Origin: Phytohabitans sp036906915
GTDB lineage: Bacteria; Actinomycetota; Actinomycetes; Mycobacteriales; Micromonosporaceae
NCBI RefSeq assembly: GCF_036906915.1
Contig: NZ_JBAKHX010000004.1
Location: forward strand, 1-64,000
Reading direction: 5' to 3'
Length of the DNA: 64,000 nt
Shown here: in pieces, positions 26,462-34,057 of the stretch
How the letters are laid out: each line of letters opens with the position of its first letter
Numbering within the stretch: position 1 is the first letter of the stretch
Program-made: the position numbers and the translations under genes
Notes under the pieces: model-generated
The model's input: the letters and a program-made list of their open reading frames with translations, nothing else
The model's database searches: none
What the model was told of the DNA's origin: nothing

Positions 26462-26978
26462 CCGCTGCGGTCGCTAGGCCAGCCGAGCCAGGGCCTCATC
26501 GGAGCCGGCTGACGACCGCTGCGGAGATCGCCGCCATCGTGGGGGCGCTCGTCGCCGTCATCGCGCTGTTGGCGGGACGCTGATGCATTCGACTGGTCTG
26601 TCGAGTCGGTGAAGCGCATCTCCTCTGCGGTGCGGCGCGCTGCGGGCGCCCGAGGACGGCCGTCAGGCCGCCCGCAGGGCGATCCGCGAGCGCGCACGGT
26701 GCGCCGCGCTTGCGCGGCGCCTTGATCCAGAAGAGATCAATTCGGCAGACAGCCAGCCCGACAGCCAGCCCGAGTGTCCGCCAGGCGGACCCCAACTTGC
26801 CAATGGTCATCGGCTCATTTCCGATACCACCAACTACTTTAGAAGACGTCTGGATCATCACGGAGCGTCGACCGGGTCAAGGTGTGACCTAGGCGGCGTC
26901 ACGGACGGCGGTGACGGTCTGTCCGCTGTCGACCTTTACTGACCTCTGGATCGGGCACGTAACGGGCCCAGGTGATCT
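26462..26978. other. Non-coding stretch before the Crp gene
   Basis: No gene is supported. A tandem 12-bp repeat (GACAGCCAGCCC twice) lies at 26748-26771. The last part, around 26930-26978, should hold the crp promoter; AGGTGA at 26970-26975 is its probable ribosome site. Base composition begins to fall here compared with the chromosome. Confidence 0.4.
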
Positions 26979-27704
26979 ATGGAGCTAGTTCGTACTGGTC
27001 ACGGCTCATACAATCTGCACGTGAAGGAGCCCGCCAGCAGAGCGCCGAGCGCTGCATTCAGCCCCGAGGAGATCGCGGCCCTTCAAGCGCTGGGGATCCC
27101 CGTAACGATGCAGCCGGGCAACGTCCTCTTCGCGGAGGGCGAGCGGACTGATCATGCCGTACTACTAAATCGTGGCCGAGTGAAGATCACCTCAACCGGA
27201 TCTAATGGTCAAGAGGTGGTACTGGCTGTGCGTGGTCCAGGCGAAATCGTTGGGGAGATGGCTCCGTTGGACCGGCGTCCTCGATCGGCGACGGTAGTCG
27301 CGATCACGCCGGTGGAGGTATCGATCGTGAGGGCCGACGACTTCAACAACTTCCTGAACGAGCACCCCCGCGTCATGCGATCACTGTTGACGCAGGTGAT
27401 CCGTCGTTTACGGGATGCCGACCACCGTCGTGTCGAATTGGCAACTACGAGCGTGATGGCGAGGGTCGCCAGCCGTCTACTAGAGCTGGCAAGTGTCGAT
27501 TCTGAAGATGAGGATCATTCGGGTCTGAGTCCCGTGCCGGCCATGTCGCAGAGTGATCTTGCTTCGCTCGTGGGTGCATCTAGAGAGGCCGTGTCTAAGG
27601 TCCTGAGAACGCTGCGGAGCAGCGGAATTATCTCCACTCACTACAGGTCCATTGAGATTAAAGATCTTGATGCCCTGCGTGGGCTCGCACGGGAGAGTGA
27701 GTAG
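26979..27704 (+). CDS. Crp/Fnr-family cyclic-nucleotide regulator
   Basis: A 241-residue protein with an N-terminal cyclic-nucleotide-binding domain (about 30-150) and a C-terminal Crp-type winged helix (about 165-235: MARVASRLLELA, SQSDLASLVGASREAVSKVL). The phosphate-binding cassette is intact: E93 in GEIVGEMAP and R102-S103-A104 in RRPRSATV, so cNMP binding is plausible. GC is clearly lower than in the flanking chromosome. It is followed by a class III cyclase-like gene with a 35-bp inverted repeat in between, suggesting a ligand-producing and ligand-sensing pair. It would act as a transcription factor in the cytoplasm; its targets are unknown, the intergenic repeat being the first candidate. 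Confidence 0.85.
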   Translation: MELVRTGHGSYNLHVKEPASRAPSAAFSPEEIAALQALGIPVTMQPGNVLFAEGERTDHAVLLNRGRVKITSTGSNGQEVVLAVRGPGEIVGEMAPLDRRPRSATVVAITPVEVSIVRADDFNNFLNEHPRVMRSLLTQVIRRLRDADHRRVELATTSVMARVASRLLELASVDSEDEDHSGLSPVPAMSQSDLASLVGASREAVSKVLRTLRSSGIISTHYRSIEIKDLDALRGLARESE

Positions 27705-27720
27705 GGACACCATCAGGATT

Positions 27721-27755
27721 GGTACTACTACACAATCTGACTATGAAGTAGTACC
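27721..27755. promoter_or_regulatory. 35-bp inverted repeat between crp and cyclase genes
   Basis: GGTACTACT (27721-27729) and AGTAGTACC (27747-27755) are perfect 9-bp arms spaced by 17 bases. A similar GTACTACTA also occurs inside the crp gene near 27160. The site lies 17 bp after the crp stop and 46 bp before the cyclase start. It could be an operator for the Crp protein or an mRNA hairpin. No U tract follows, so a plain terminator is less likely. Confidence 0.5.
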
Positions 27756-27800
27756 GTATGGGTTCCCCGACCCTCGTCGTGCCCGGAAGGAGGGGACCCC

Positions 27801-28385
27801 TTGTACCGGCGTGGCTCGTACACCTTCCTTGGCCTGGATATTGAGGGCTTCGAAAGGGACGACCGGGGCGAATGCCTTCAGATCGGTCTTCGGGCTAGCC
27901 TCTACGACGCCTTGCTGTCGACGCTAGAGAAGGCTGCTGTAGAGCCGGTAGATCTACTTGATCGAGGTGATGGGGTGCTCGCCATCCTGCCTGCCTCTGT
28001 CGATGCCAAAGTGATGTTGACTGCGGTCATTCCTCGTCTGGTGGAGAGCCTGAACGCCCACAACGCGACCGCAAGTGGACCAGCCATCATGAGGCTGAGA
28101 GTGGTGATCCACGTCGGCATGGCGGTGCAAGACGGACGGGGTTACATCGGCAGAGATGTCCGGCTTGTCTTCCGGCTTCTGGATTCCGACACCCTAAGGC
28201 GGCGGCTGGCTCGCTCATCGGATTCGGTAGTTCTGGCCGTAACCCGTGAGATTTGGAAGGAGATCGATTCGCCACAACTGAAGGGGCTTCAACACTTGCC
28301 AGAGTTTGGCTCGCTCACGTTCGAGACCAAAGAGACTCGAGAGCAAGCCTGGGTTGCCGGAATGGGCAGGGCTGTCCCGGTGTAA
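27801..28385 (+). CDS. Class III nucleotidyl cyclase-like protein
   Basis: A 194-residue single-domain protein from TTG 27801, with AAGGAGG seven bases upstream. It aligns with class III cyclase motifs: metal Asp D13 in FLGLDIEGF, second metal Asp D57 in LDRGDGVLAIL, a strand RVVIHVGMA and G117-R-D-V-R-L-V-F-R125 matching GxxVNxAxR. The Asn of the usual VNxxxR is replaced by Arg (R121), whereas the transition-state Arg is kept (R125). So metal chemistry may be intact but nucleotide selection altered. It lacks membrane, HAMP or other domains. It follows the Crp gene and precedes a small membrane-protein gene. A cyclic-nucleotide synthase supplying the Crp protein, or a Pycsar-type cyclase, are inferences. 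Confidence 0.65.
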   Translation: MYRRGSYTFLGLDIEGFERDDRGECLQIGLRASLYDALLSTLEKAAVEPVDLLDRGDGVLAILPASVDAKVMLTAVIPRLVESLNAHNATASGPAIMRLRVVIHVGMAVQDGRGYIGRDVRLVFRLLDSDTLRRRLARSSDSVVLAVTREIWKEIDSPQLKGLQHLPEFGSLTFETKETREQAWVAGMGRAVPV

Positions 28386-28455
28386 CGGCACCCTCACTGT
28401 CTTGGGCTGACTGCATGTCGCGCCCAACGTTTTCGTTGCTCAGCAAGGGAAGCAA

Positions 28456-28486
28456 GCGGTCCGCGCCGTTGCAGGACGCGGACCGC
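28456..28486 (+). terminator. Hairpin after the cyclase gene
   Basis: A perfect 10-bp stem GCGGTCCGCG (28456-28465) and CGCGGACCGC (28477-28486) with an 11-nt loop, 70 bp after the cyclase stop and 38 bp before the small membrane gene. It may end or attenuate the crp-cyclase transcript. Confidence 0.55.
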
Positions 28487-28523
28487 AGCCAACCTGATCT
28501 TCCTTGGGAAGGATCGAGATCAA

Positions 28524-28712
28524 GTGGCTCCTAGTATGCACACCAAGAATGCTCCAGAACCAAACCCGCCGCCACTGGACGTTCGGCTGGTCGTCCTGCT
28601 CGCGGCAGCGGGCGGCGCTGTTTGGCTTGGCCTGCGCGATCCTTTGACCGCCCTAGCGGTGGGTTTCGGGCTTAGTGTGCTGATTGCGCTCCATCAGCTC
28701 CTTAAGCCCTAG
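28524..28712 (+). CDS. 62-aa two-helix membrane protein
   Basis: From GTG 28524 (GGGAAGGA ends ten bases before) or ATG 28536, a short protein with a polar Pro-rich N-terminus (NAPEPNPPPLDVR) and two hydrophobic helices (LVVLLAAAGGAVWLGL and TALAVGFGLSVLIALHQLL) separated by RDP. It ends in KP. It lies 138 bp after the cyclase gene on the same strand. Helical-hairpin size and topology resemble small membrane effectors of signalling systems, but no family is recognised. It may instead be an independent AICE gene. Confidence 0.5.
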   Translation: MAPSMHTKNAPEPNPPPLDVRLVVLLAAAGGAVWLGLRDPLTALAVGFGLSVLIALHQLLKP

Positions 28713-29252
28713 TCGCAAAGCTCTCATCCCATCTGCCGTCGACCCGCGCCTTTGTTGAGCGGGCCGCCGCCCGGGGGTGCCACGTCAAGCGGACCTTGAC
28801 GGTCGGACGGCGGCTGGCACCCCGGGTGGTGGTCTGCTCGGCTCGCCCGGGGTCGACGGCGGGGCGGGATGGCTGAGCAACCACCCACGGACCCGCAAGC
28901 GGCCGACGGCGCTGGCGTTGATCATCCCCGGAGCCAGAGGGCCCCCGCCGGAGGCGCAGTAAGCCCGACCGCGACGGCGCGACCTCGCCGACTACGTTCG
29001 CGCGGCGACTACGCCGCGCGCCGAGCAAGCCGGCCGGGCTGCCAGCCGAGCAACATCACGAACCCTCGGCCCTGTCGGGCTTCGGCGGTCCCGAGGGTTT
29101 CTGCATTCGCGCCAGCCGACGGGCGTTAGGCGTGTCTGCCGCAGAGCGACAGCGGCAGCGGCGAGCGCGCGCCCCGGCGGCGGCGCGAACGGCCCGTTTC
29201 GGGCCCGCCTTGAAGACGTACAGAAGGTTCTCACACGCGCGCCGGGCAACTT
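28713..29252. other. 540-bp non-coding, hairpin-rich gap
   Basis: No reading frame has coding support. It holds two clear structures. At 28774-28823 an outer stem GGGGTGCCA/TGGCACCCC encloses CGTCAAG-CGGAC-CTTGACG. At 29061-29099 a 9-bp stem AACCCTCGG/CCGAGGGTT is spaced by 21 bases. They may be terminators of the converging transcripts or parts of the element's replication origin. Confidence 0.45.
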
Positions 29253-29750
29253 CTAGGTCGGTAGGTTGCCGTGCTCCGCGTAAAGGGTGTCGCCGCGCTC
29301 CTTCGCCGCAAGAGCTGTCCGGAGACGACGCACGAGTCTGGGAGGGCTGTACTGATCCAGATCCCCCGCCGCGATGAACCGCCACTCAGCGAGTTCGCCG
29401 TCGCCGAAGGCGATGCCACCCTGTTCAGTCTCGGTAAGCGTGCTGCCGTCGAACACGAAGAGCAGCTTGTCGCCTTCGCCGTCTGCTGGTGCCCAGTCCA
29501 CGACGAGAAGCGGACCGATCGGGATGCTCAGGCTCAGTTCTTCGCGGATCTCGCGGATACAGGCGGCTCGGGGTGACTCGCCGGGCTCGACGTAGCCACC
29601 GGGGATGTCCCAGTACTCCTTGTAGGTCGGACGAACGAGCAAGACGCGGCCGGCGTCGTCGGTGAAGAGGGCGCCTGCGGCGATGCGTGGGGTGGCCATG
29701 GGTGGGGTCTGGGCTGCCGTCACACGGGGAGCGTAGACGGCTCGAGTCAT
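29253..29750 (-). CDS. Nudix hydrolase (AICE type)
   Basis: A 165-residue protein of the Nudix superfamily, which hydrolyses nucleoside diphosphates linked to other moieties. The Nudix box is GGYVEPGESPRAACIREIREELSL in two pieces here: GYVEPGES and REIREELSL; the catalytic Glu pair is present, with Ser in place of the usual Gly near the end. ATG 29750 overlaps the stop of the XRE-TPR gene by four bases; ATG 29699 also begins a full domain. Nudix genes are a known AICE accessory, usually near pra, and are proposed to affect element physiology. Confidence 0.82.
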   Translation of the reverse strand: MTRAVYAPRVTAAQTPPMATPRIAAGALFTDDAGRVLLVRPTYKEYWDIPGGYVEPGESPRAACIREIREELSLSIPIGPLLVVDWAPADGEGDKLLFVFDGSTLTETEQGGIAFGDGELAEWRFIAAGDLDQYSPPRLVRRLRTALAAKERGDTLYAEHGNLPT

Positions 29751-30961
29751 TCGAGCACGTTGAGGCGGCGAGCGAGGTTGACGAGCTGCGCGGGCGGCTT
29801 CCCGCGCTGGCGGCGAATCCAGGTCAACGCCAGTTGTCGGCTAAGGAAGTGATGCCGTACCTGCTCAGGAGCCATCTGCTCGGCGTCGAGGAGCGTGGCT
29901 TGTGCTTCCTCGGGGCGGTTCCAGGAGTTGTAGGCGCGGGCGACCTCCAGGGCGTGCCTGACTCGGCGCTCCATGGGCAGAGCGGACGTGTCGACGCGCG
30001 GGCCGAGGTCGACGGCGACTTGTACGTCGCCGAGTTCGGCTGCGGTTGCGACGCGGTGGATCGCGACGTTCGTTGGTCCGAACGCTGTCCAGACGTGGTT
30101 GGCGTCGGTGCCAAGCCGGCCGGCTGCCTGGTCGGCGACGGCGAGGAAGGTTCGGGTGGTGGCTGCATCGTTGGATCGGGCGGCGGCCATGGAGCCGGCG
30201 AGGAACAGGGTGCCGTACACCGATAGAAGCTGCGGCGTCGGCTCGTTCAGGTGTGGTTCGAGGTAGCCGGCGGCGTCCTCGGTGAGTTGGACGGCTTCTC
30301 GGAAGCGGCCGGTGGAGTGCAGGGCGTGGCCGACTGAGCGGAACAGGGAGCCGGTGACGACTGGGTCGCCGGTTGGTCGTACGGCGGTTAGTCCGCGGTC
30401 GGCGGCGATCCACGCTAGGTCGGATTCGCCGAGCTTGGTGAGCTGGGTGGCGGCGAGCTGGTAGGTCAGGCCGAGGAGCTTGCGGGCTTCGTCCTGGTCT
30501 GGACCGTCGAGTCCTTCGGCGGCGGCCTGTGCCATCCGGAGCAGGTCGGGTAGGCGTCCGGCCACGTGGCCGAATCGCGAGTCCTGGTAGGCGCCCCAGA
30601 GTGCCGTGACTTCTTGGCGTACGACGGCGAGAGCTGGAACGTCTCCGGTGCCGACGCTTCCGAAAGGGGTGATCGCTCGGTAGTCGGTGAGTGCGGCCCG
30701 CAACGCTGGCACGGTGATGGTGCCGCTGTCGTCGGTCCAGTCCATGAGGGACGGCTCGGCGAGCAGGTCGCCGAGCGAGACGTCCAGGACGTCGGCGAGC
30801 GCCTTGATGACCGACAGGCGGTCGAGTTCGATGCGGTTGTTCTCGACTTTGCCGAGCCAGTCGGCGGTGCGGCCCACGAGACCGGCGAGTACCTCTTGGG
30901 ACAAGCCGCGTCGCCTTCGATACCAGGCCACACGCTCGCCAATCGTGAGGCTGTTGGTCAT
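29747..30961 (-). CDS. XRE-type HTH regulator with TPR-like helical domain
   Basis: A 404-residue protein from ATG 30961. The N-terminus is a XRE helix-turn-helix (ERVAWYRRRRGLSQEVLAGL, TADWLGKVENNRIEL). The remaining 300 residues are repeated helices with TPR-like periodicity (GRFREAVQLTEDAAGYLEPH, AEEAQ-type turns), similar to regulators in Streptomyces mobile elements and to Rap/PlcR-like peptide sensors. A Nudix gene overlaps its stop. A dyad promoter region with the divergent zinc-ribbon gene lies at 30962-31051. No peptide partner was found. Confidence 0.78.
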   Translation of the reverse strand: MTNSLTIGERVAWYRRRRGLSQEVLAGLVGRTADWLGKVENNRIELDRLSVIKALADVLDVSLGDLLAEPSLMDWTDDSGTITVPALRAALTDYRAITPFGSVGTGDVPALAVVRQEVTALWGAYQDSRFGHVAGRLPDLLRMAQAAAEGLDGPDQDEARKLLGLTYQLAATQLTKLGESDLAWIAADRGLTAVRPTGDPVVTGSLFRSVGHALHSTGRFREAVQLTEDAAGYLEPHLNEPTPQLLSVYGTLFLAGSMAAARSNDAATTRTFLAVADQAAGRLGTDANHVWTAFGPTNVAIHRVATAAELGDVQVAVDLGPRVDTSALPMERRVRHALEVARAYNSWNRPEEAQATLLDAEQMAPEQVRHHFLSRQLALTWIRRQRGKPPAQLVNLARRLNVLE

Positions 30962-31051
30962 ACCGCGCACAGTTACCCGTCCTCCCCGTGGGGTGACGAC
31001 CCCAGAATTATTTTCCGGGTTGAGGGGCGGTTTCTGCCACAGCCTGTGAGC

Positions 31052-31228
31052 ATGACCGAGCCCAACGTGCCAACCACCTGCCGCCACTGCGCTGGCAACG
31101 GCTGGAAGTACGCCACCCACCGGACCGCCGTCCGCGTCATCGCGCAGTCGTGCGGCGACGCCCGGTCGGTATGCCGGCGGTCGTGTGTGGACTGCGGTGG
31201 TACGGGTCGGGCGCCGGTCGGTTCCTGA
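31052..31228 (+). CDS. 58-aa zinc-ribbon-like protein
   Basis: A small frame from ATG 31052 with a CRHCAGNGWK motif and CVDCGGTGRA near the C-terminus. The two CxxCxGxG-type pairs match a DnaJ-like zinc-knuckle pattern. A weak GTGAG precedes the start. Divergent from the XRE-TPR gene. Function unknown; such small zinc proteins recur in AICE accessory regions. Confidence 0.5.
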   Translation: MTEPNVPTTCRHCAGNGWKYATHRTAVRVIAQSCGDARSVCRRSCVDCGGTGRAPVGS

Positions 31229-31334
31229 GCTGGCATCGGGGTGGGTGCCGGCGTCGAGCCTCGCTTCTACATCGACAGTGCCCGCCTACCTCGGTGCCCT
31301 CCAGCTCCCCTATCGAGTTCGAAAGGTGCTTGTG

Positions 31335-32249
31335 GTGCCGACGAAGAGAGAAGAGTTCGAGCAGAGTCTGCGCGCCCGGTGGTTGGGCGAGCGGATGCGC
31401 AAACTGCGCGACGACCGCGGTTTGACGCTGAAGTACATCGCCGCGTACATCGGGGTGGAGTTCAGCACGCTGGCGCGCTACGAGCGCGCCGAGTGGCCGT
31501 TCCGCCAGGACCACGTGGTCGCGCTCCTGGACGCCTACGGGGTACATGACGAGGGCGAGCGGGAGCGGTTGATCCAGCTCGCCAGAGACGCCTGGCGGAT
31601 CAACCGGTGGGAGCCGGACTTCGAGGGTGCGATCGACGATCCGTCGTTCGTCGACTGCCTGTGGCTGGAGTCCAGGGCGGAGCAGATCTGCGCCTACGGA
31701 ACCATGGTCGTGCCACCGCTGCTATGCACGGTCGAGTACGCCAAGGCGCTGTTCTACTCCACTCACGGCCGGAACCTGCCGGAGTTCAGGGTGGACAAGT
31801 GGCTCGCCCTGCTCGTCGACCGGCAGAAGGTCCTGAACGGACCGAAACCGACCCGCGTACACGCCCTCGTCGAGGAGCAGGTCTTGCACCGGCCGATCGG
31901 CGGCGTCGCAGTGCTCCGTGCGCAGTTGGAGCACCTCGCTCGGCTGGCCGCACGTACTGACCTGGCGGTCGAGGTGCGGGTGTTGCCCGCCACCGCCGGA
32001 GCGCACGCCGGGCACTTCGGGGCGTTCACCGTCTTCCGGATGCCCACGCCGTACCCGCCCGTCGCGTACGTCGAGCACCTGGGCGGCCGCCTCTACATCG
32101 AGACCACCGCCGCTACGCACTACGGCGAGGCGTTCGACGCCATGGTCGAGCAGGCACTGCCGGCCAGCGAGTCCATCAACCTCATCGACCACGTCGCCGG
32201 CGAACTCGCCAGCAGCGACATGCGACTCAAGATGGGGAGTGCGGCATGA
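31335..32249 (+). CDS. XRE-HTH/DUF5753 regulator (Scr1 type)
   Basis: A 304-residue protein of the XRE-DUF5753 class: HTH near residues 15-75 (LRDDRGLTLKYIAAYIGVEFSTLARYERAEWPF) and a C-terminal DUF5753 domain (ICAYGTMVVPPLLCTVEYAKAL, then VLRAQLEHLARLA). Usually such genes are followed by a DUF397 gene; here the downstream small gene does not look like DUF397. GTG 31335 is preferred (AAGG about ten bases earlier), GTG 31332 is equivalent. Probably a regulator within the element. Confidence 0.8.
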   Translation: MPTKREEFEQSLRARWLGERMRKLRDDRGLTLKYIAAYIGVEFSTLARYERAEWPFRQDHVVALLDAYGVHDEGERERLIQLARDAWRINRWEPDFEGAIDDPSFVDCLWLESRAEQICAYGTMVVPPLLCTVEYAKALFYSTHGRNLPEFRVDKWLALLVDRQKVLNGPKPTRVHALVEEQVLHRPIGGVAVLRAQLEHLARLAARTDLAVEVRVLPATAGAHAGHFGAFTVFRMPTPYPPVAYVEHLGGRLYIETTAATHYGEAFDAMVEQALPASESINLIDHVAGELASSDMRLKMGSAA

Positions 32250-32449
32250 GTCCAGCGGTCAACCATGACGCGTTTGACGCGGCCGTGACGGCGGCAGCGC
32301 AGCGGATCGCCGCCTACGCGGACAAGCACCAGATTCCGATTACGCCTGCGCAGTGCGAAGACCTCGCCGGGATCGTGGTCCGGTTCGCCGAAGGATTCGT
32401 GACCGGCGTCAGCTTCGCCGCACACCGGGACAACCCGTTCGCCGAGTAG
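32246..32449 (+). CDS. 67-aa hypothetical protein
   Basis: It starts in an ATGA overlap with the DUF5753 gene, so the two are coupled. The protein is Ala-rich with an acidic N-terminal helix (DAFDAAVTAAAQRIAAYADK) and a C-terminal VRFAEGFVTGVSFAAHRDN segment. No domain is recognised. It occupies the position where a DUF397 gene commonly follows a DUF5753 regulator. Confidence 0.55.
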   Translation: MSPAVNHDAFDAAVTAAAQRIAAYADKHQIPITPAQCEDLAGIVVRFAEGFVTGVSFAAHRDNPFAE

Positions 32450-32555
32450 GAGGCAGCGCCGCCGTCCCGGATGTCGTCAGACGGGGCGGCGGCAGCCTAT
32501 GCGCGATCCCGTGGGCGGGCCGCTGGATCTTGTACGAAGACACGAGGGAGCAACG

Positions 32556-33098
32556 ATGCCGGCGTATCGGTTCGTGATCCTCTTGGCGCGTCCGGCTATG
32601 GGCGGACAGTTCGACACCATGGGCGGCGTCGACGTGCAGCCCGACGACACGATCCAGGTGGAGCGGCGCGGCCGAAGTCTCGCTGCTGCTGCGTCGACGG
32701 TGATTCGGGATCTGGAGGCGGTCGGGTTACGGCCGGTGCGGGTCTGTGACGGCGACTGGGTGACGCTGGCTGAGGTCGGTGATCGAATCGGCCGGTCACG
32801 CGAGAACGTCAGGCTATGGGCGGCTGGCAGGTACGGACCCGGTGGGTTCCCGCCGCCGCTGAACCCTGGCAAGCAGACGTCTTTCTACAGTTGGGCCGAG
32901 GTGTCAGTGTGGCTGCGAGAACGCATGGGCTTCGATGTGCCCGACCGTGAGCCGGTTCTGGCCGCGATGAACCTCGCGCTTCAGGTGCGGAACCTGCTGC
33001 CTCGGATGGCGGACGCGGCTGCGGTCCGCGCTCTGGTCGCAGAGGATCCGCTGCGGGCTGGTTGGGCGGAGCTGGTTGCTGAGGTTCGGGCGGCGTGA
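32556..33098 (+). CDS. HTH-containing hypothetical protein, 180 aa
   Basis: ATG 32556 with GAGGGAG a few bases upstream. The N-terminal third is beta-like and unrecognised. The central segment WVTLAEVGDRIGRSRENVRLWAAGRYGPGGFP resembles a MerR/helix-turn-helix reader with a wing (recognition helix SRENVRLW). The C-terminal half is helical (LALQVRNLLPRMADAAAVRAL). Possibly a DNA-binding accessory protein of the AICE. Not related to known functions that I can name. Confidence 0.55.
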   Translation: MPAYRFVILLARPAMGGQFDTMGGVDVQPDDTIQVERRGRSLAAAASTVIRDLEAVGLRPVRVCDGDWVTLAEVGDRIGRSRENVRLWAAGRYGPGGFPPPLNPGKQTSFYSWAEVSVWLRERMGFDVPDREPVLAAMNLALQVRNLLPRMADAAAVRALVAEDPLRAGWAELVAEVRAA

Positions 33099-33199
33099 CC
33101 TGCTCGCCCGTTGGGTGACGCGTCTTGTTGGGTCATGTTCACAGGGTTTAGGCTCCTGTCTTGACATGACCTGATCTCTTCAAGCTGGGTGGTGGCCTG

Positions 33200-33928
33200 A
33201 TGGCAGGCTATGAGGTGCCGACGCCGAAGTACCTGCGCGTGTTGAACACGGTGCGGGAACGGATCGAGAACGGCACCTACCCGCCCGGCGCCGCACTGCC
33301 ATCCGAATCGCAGCTCTGCAACGAGTTCAACGTCTCCCGTCCCACGGTCCTCAAGGCACTGGGCATCCTCAAGCAGGACGGGTGGATCGAGTCACAGCAG
33401 GGCAAGGGCAGCTTCGTACGCGGCCGCCCCCCGGCTGGGCGCGGTGCCCCCGCCTACGCGAAAGACGCGGTCGAGCTGGACGAGACGGCCCGAGTGGAAC
33501 TGCTGCACGTCGGCCCCGTACTGGCCGCACCGAGAATCGCGGCGGCGTTGCAGATCCCAGACGGCACCCCCGTCTACGAACGCCGACGACGCACCGTCGC
33601 CGACGCAGGCCCGGTGGACCTGGTGGCCACGTTCGTGCCGGTCGAGATCGCCGTCGGCACCGCGATCACCAAACCCGAACCCATCGCCGGCAGCGTGGTT
33701 GAGCATCTGGCGCGGCTCAAGCAGGTGCGGCCGGACTACGTAACCGAGGCGCTGACGGCCCGCACCGTCAGCGCTGAGGAGGCGGAGCTGCTCGGCGTGC
33801 CGGCCGATGAGGCAGCCATCGTGGTGACCGTGACCGTGCACCAAGCCTCTGGTGAACCGCTGCTGACCTCGTTGATTGTGATGCCAGGCAGCCGCCACGA
33901 GATCGAGGACGTCTACCCACTGTCCTGA
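33200..33928 (+). CDS. GntR/UTRA repressor (KorSA-like)
   Basis: A 242-residue HutC-type GntR regulator: winged helix (about 10-75, RERIENGTYPPGAALPSESQLCNEFNVSRPTVLKAL) and UTRA domain (about 95-238). In AICE pSAM2, the KorSA protein represses pra and transfer. Here the gene sits directly upstream of pra in the same direction, with a two-copy near-palindrome between them, so an equivalent role is likely. ATG 33200 with a weak upstream GGTGG site. A possible effector is unknown. Confidence 0.82.
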   Translation: MAGYEVPTPKYLRVLNTVRERIENGTYPPGAALPSESQLCNEFNVSRPTVLKALGILKQDGWIESQQGKGSFVRGRPPAGRGAPAYAKDAVELDETARVELLHVGPVLAAPRIAAALQIPDGTPVYERRRRTVADAGPVDLVATFVPVEIAVGTAITKPEPIAGSVVEHLARLKQVRPDYVTEALTARTVSAEEAELLGVPADEAAIVVTVTVHQASGEPLLTSLIVMPGSRHEIEDVYPLS

Positions 33929-33968
33929 TCGGACCAATTGACTTCGCGCTATCTGAAGATCGACCCCC

Positions 33969-34029
33969 TTGACACTCGCCTGTACTTACAAGCTGACGTA
34001 ACTTATAAGCACAACAGGATGTTCTGTTG
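33969..34029 (+). promoter_or_regulatory. Candidate pra promoter/KorSA operators
   Basis: TTGACA (33969-33974) is a good -35. Two near-palindromic repeats ACTTACAAG (33984-33992) and ACTTATAAG (34001-34009), spaced 8 bp, form a plausible double operator for the GntR protein. A further inverted repeat CAACAG-N6-CTGTTG is at 34012-34029. No clean -10 at ideal spacing was seen. AGGAGGT at 34044-34050 is the pra ribosome site. Confidence 0.5.
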
Positions 34030-34057
34030 AAGCTTGTCAAGCCAGGAGGTGCAGATC

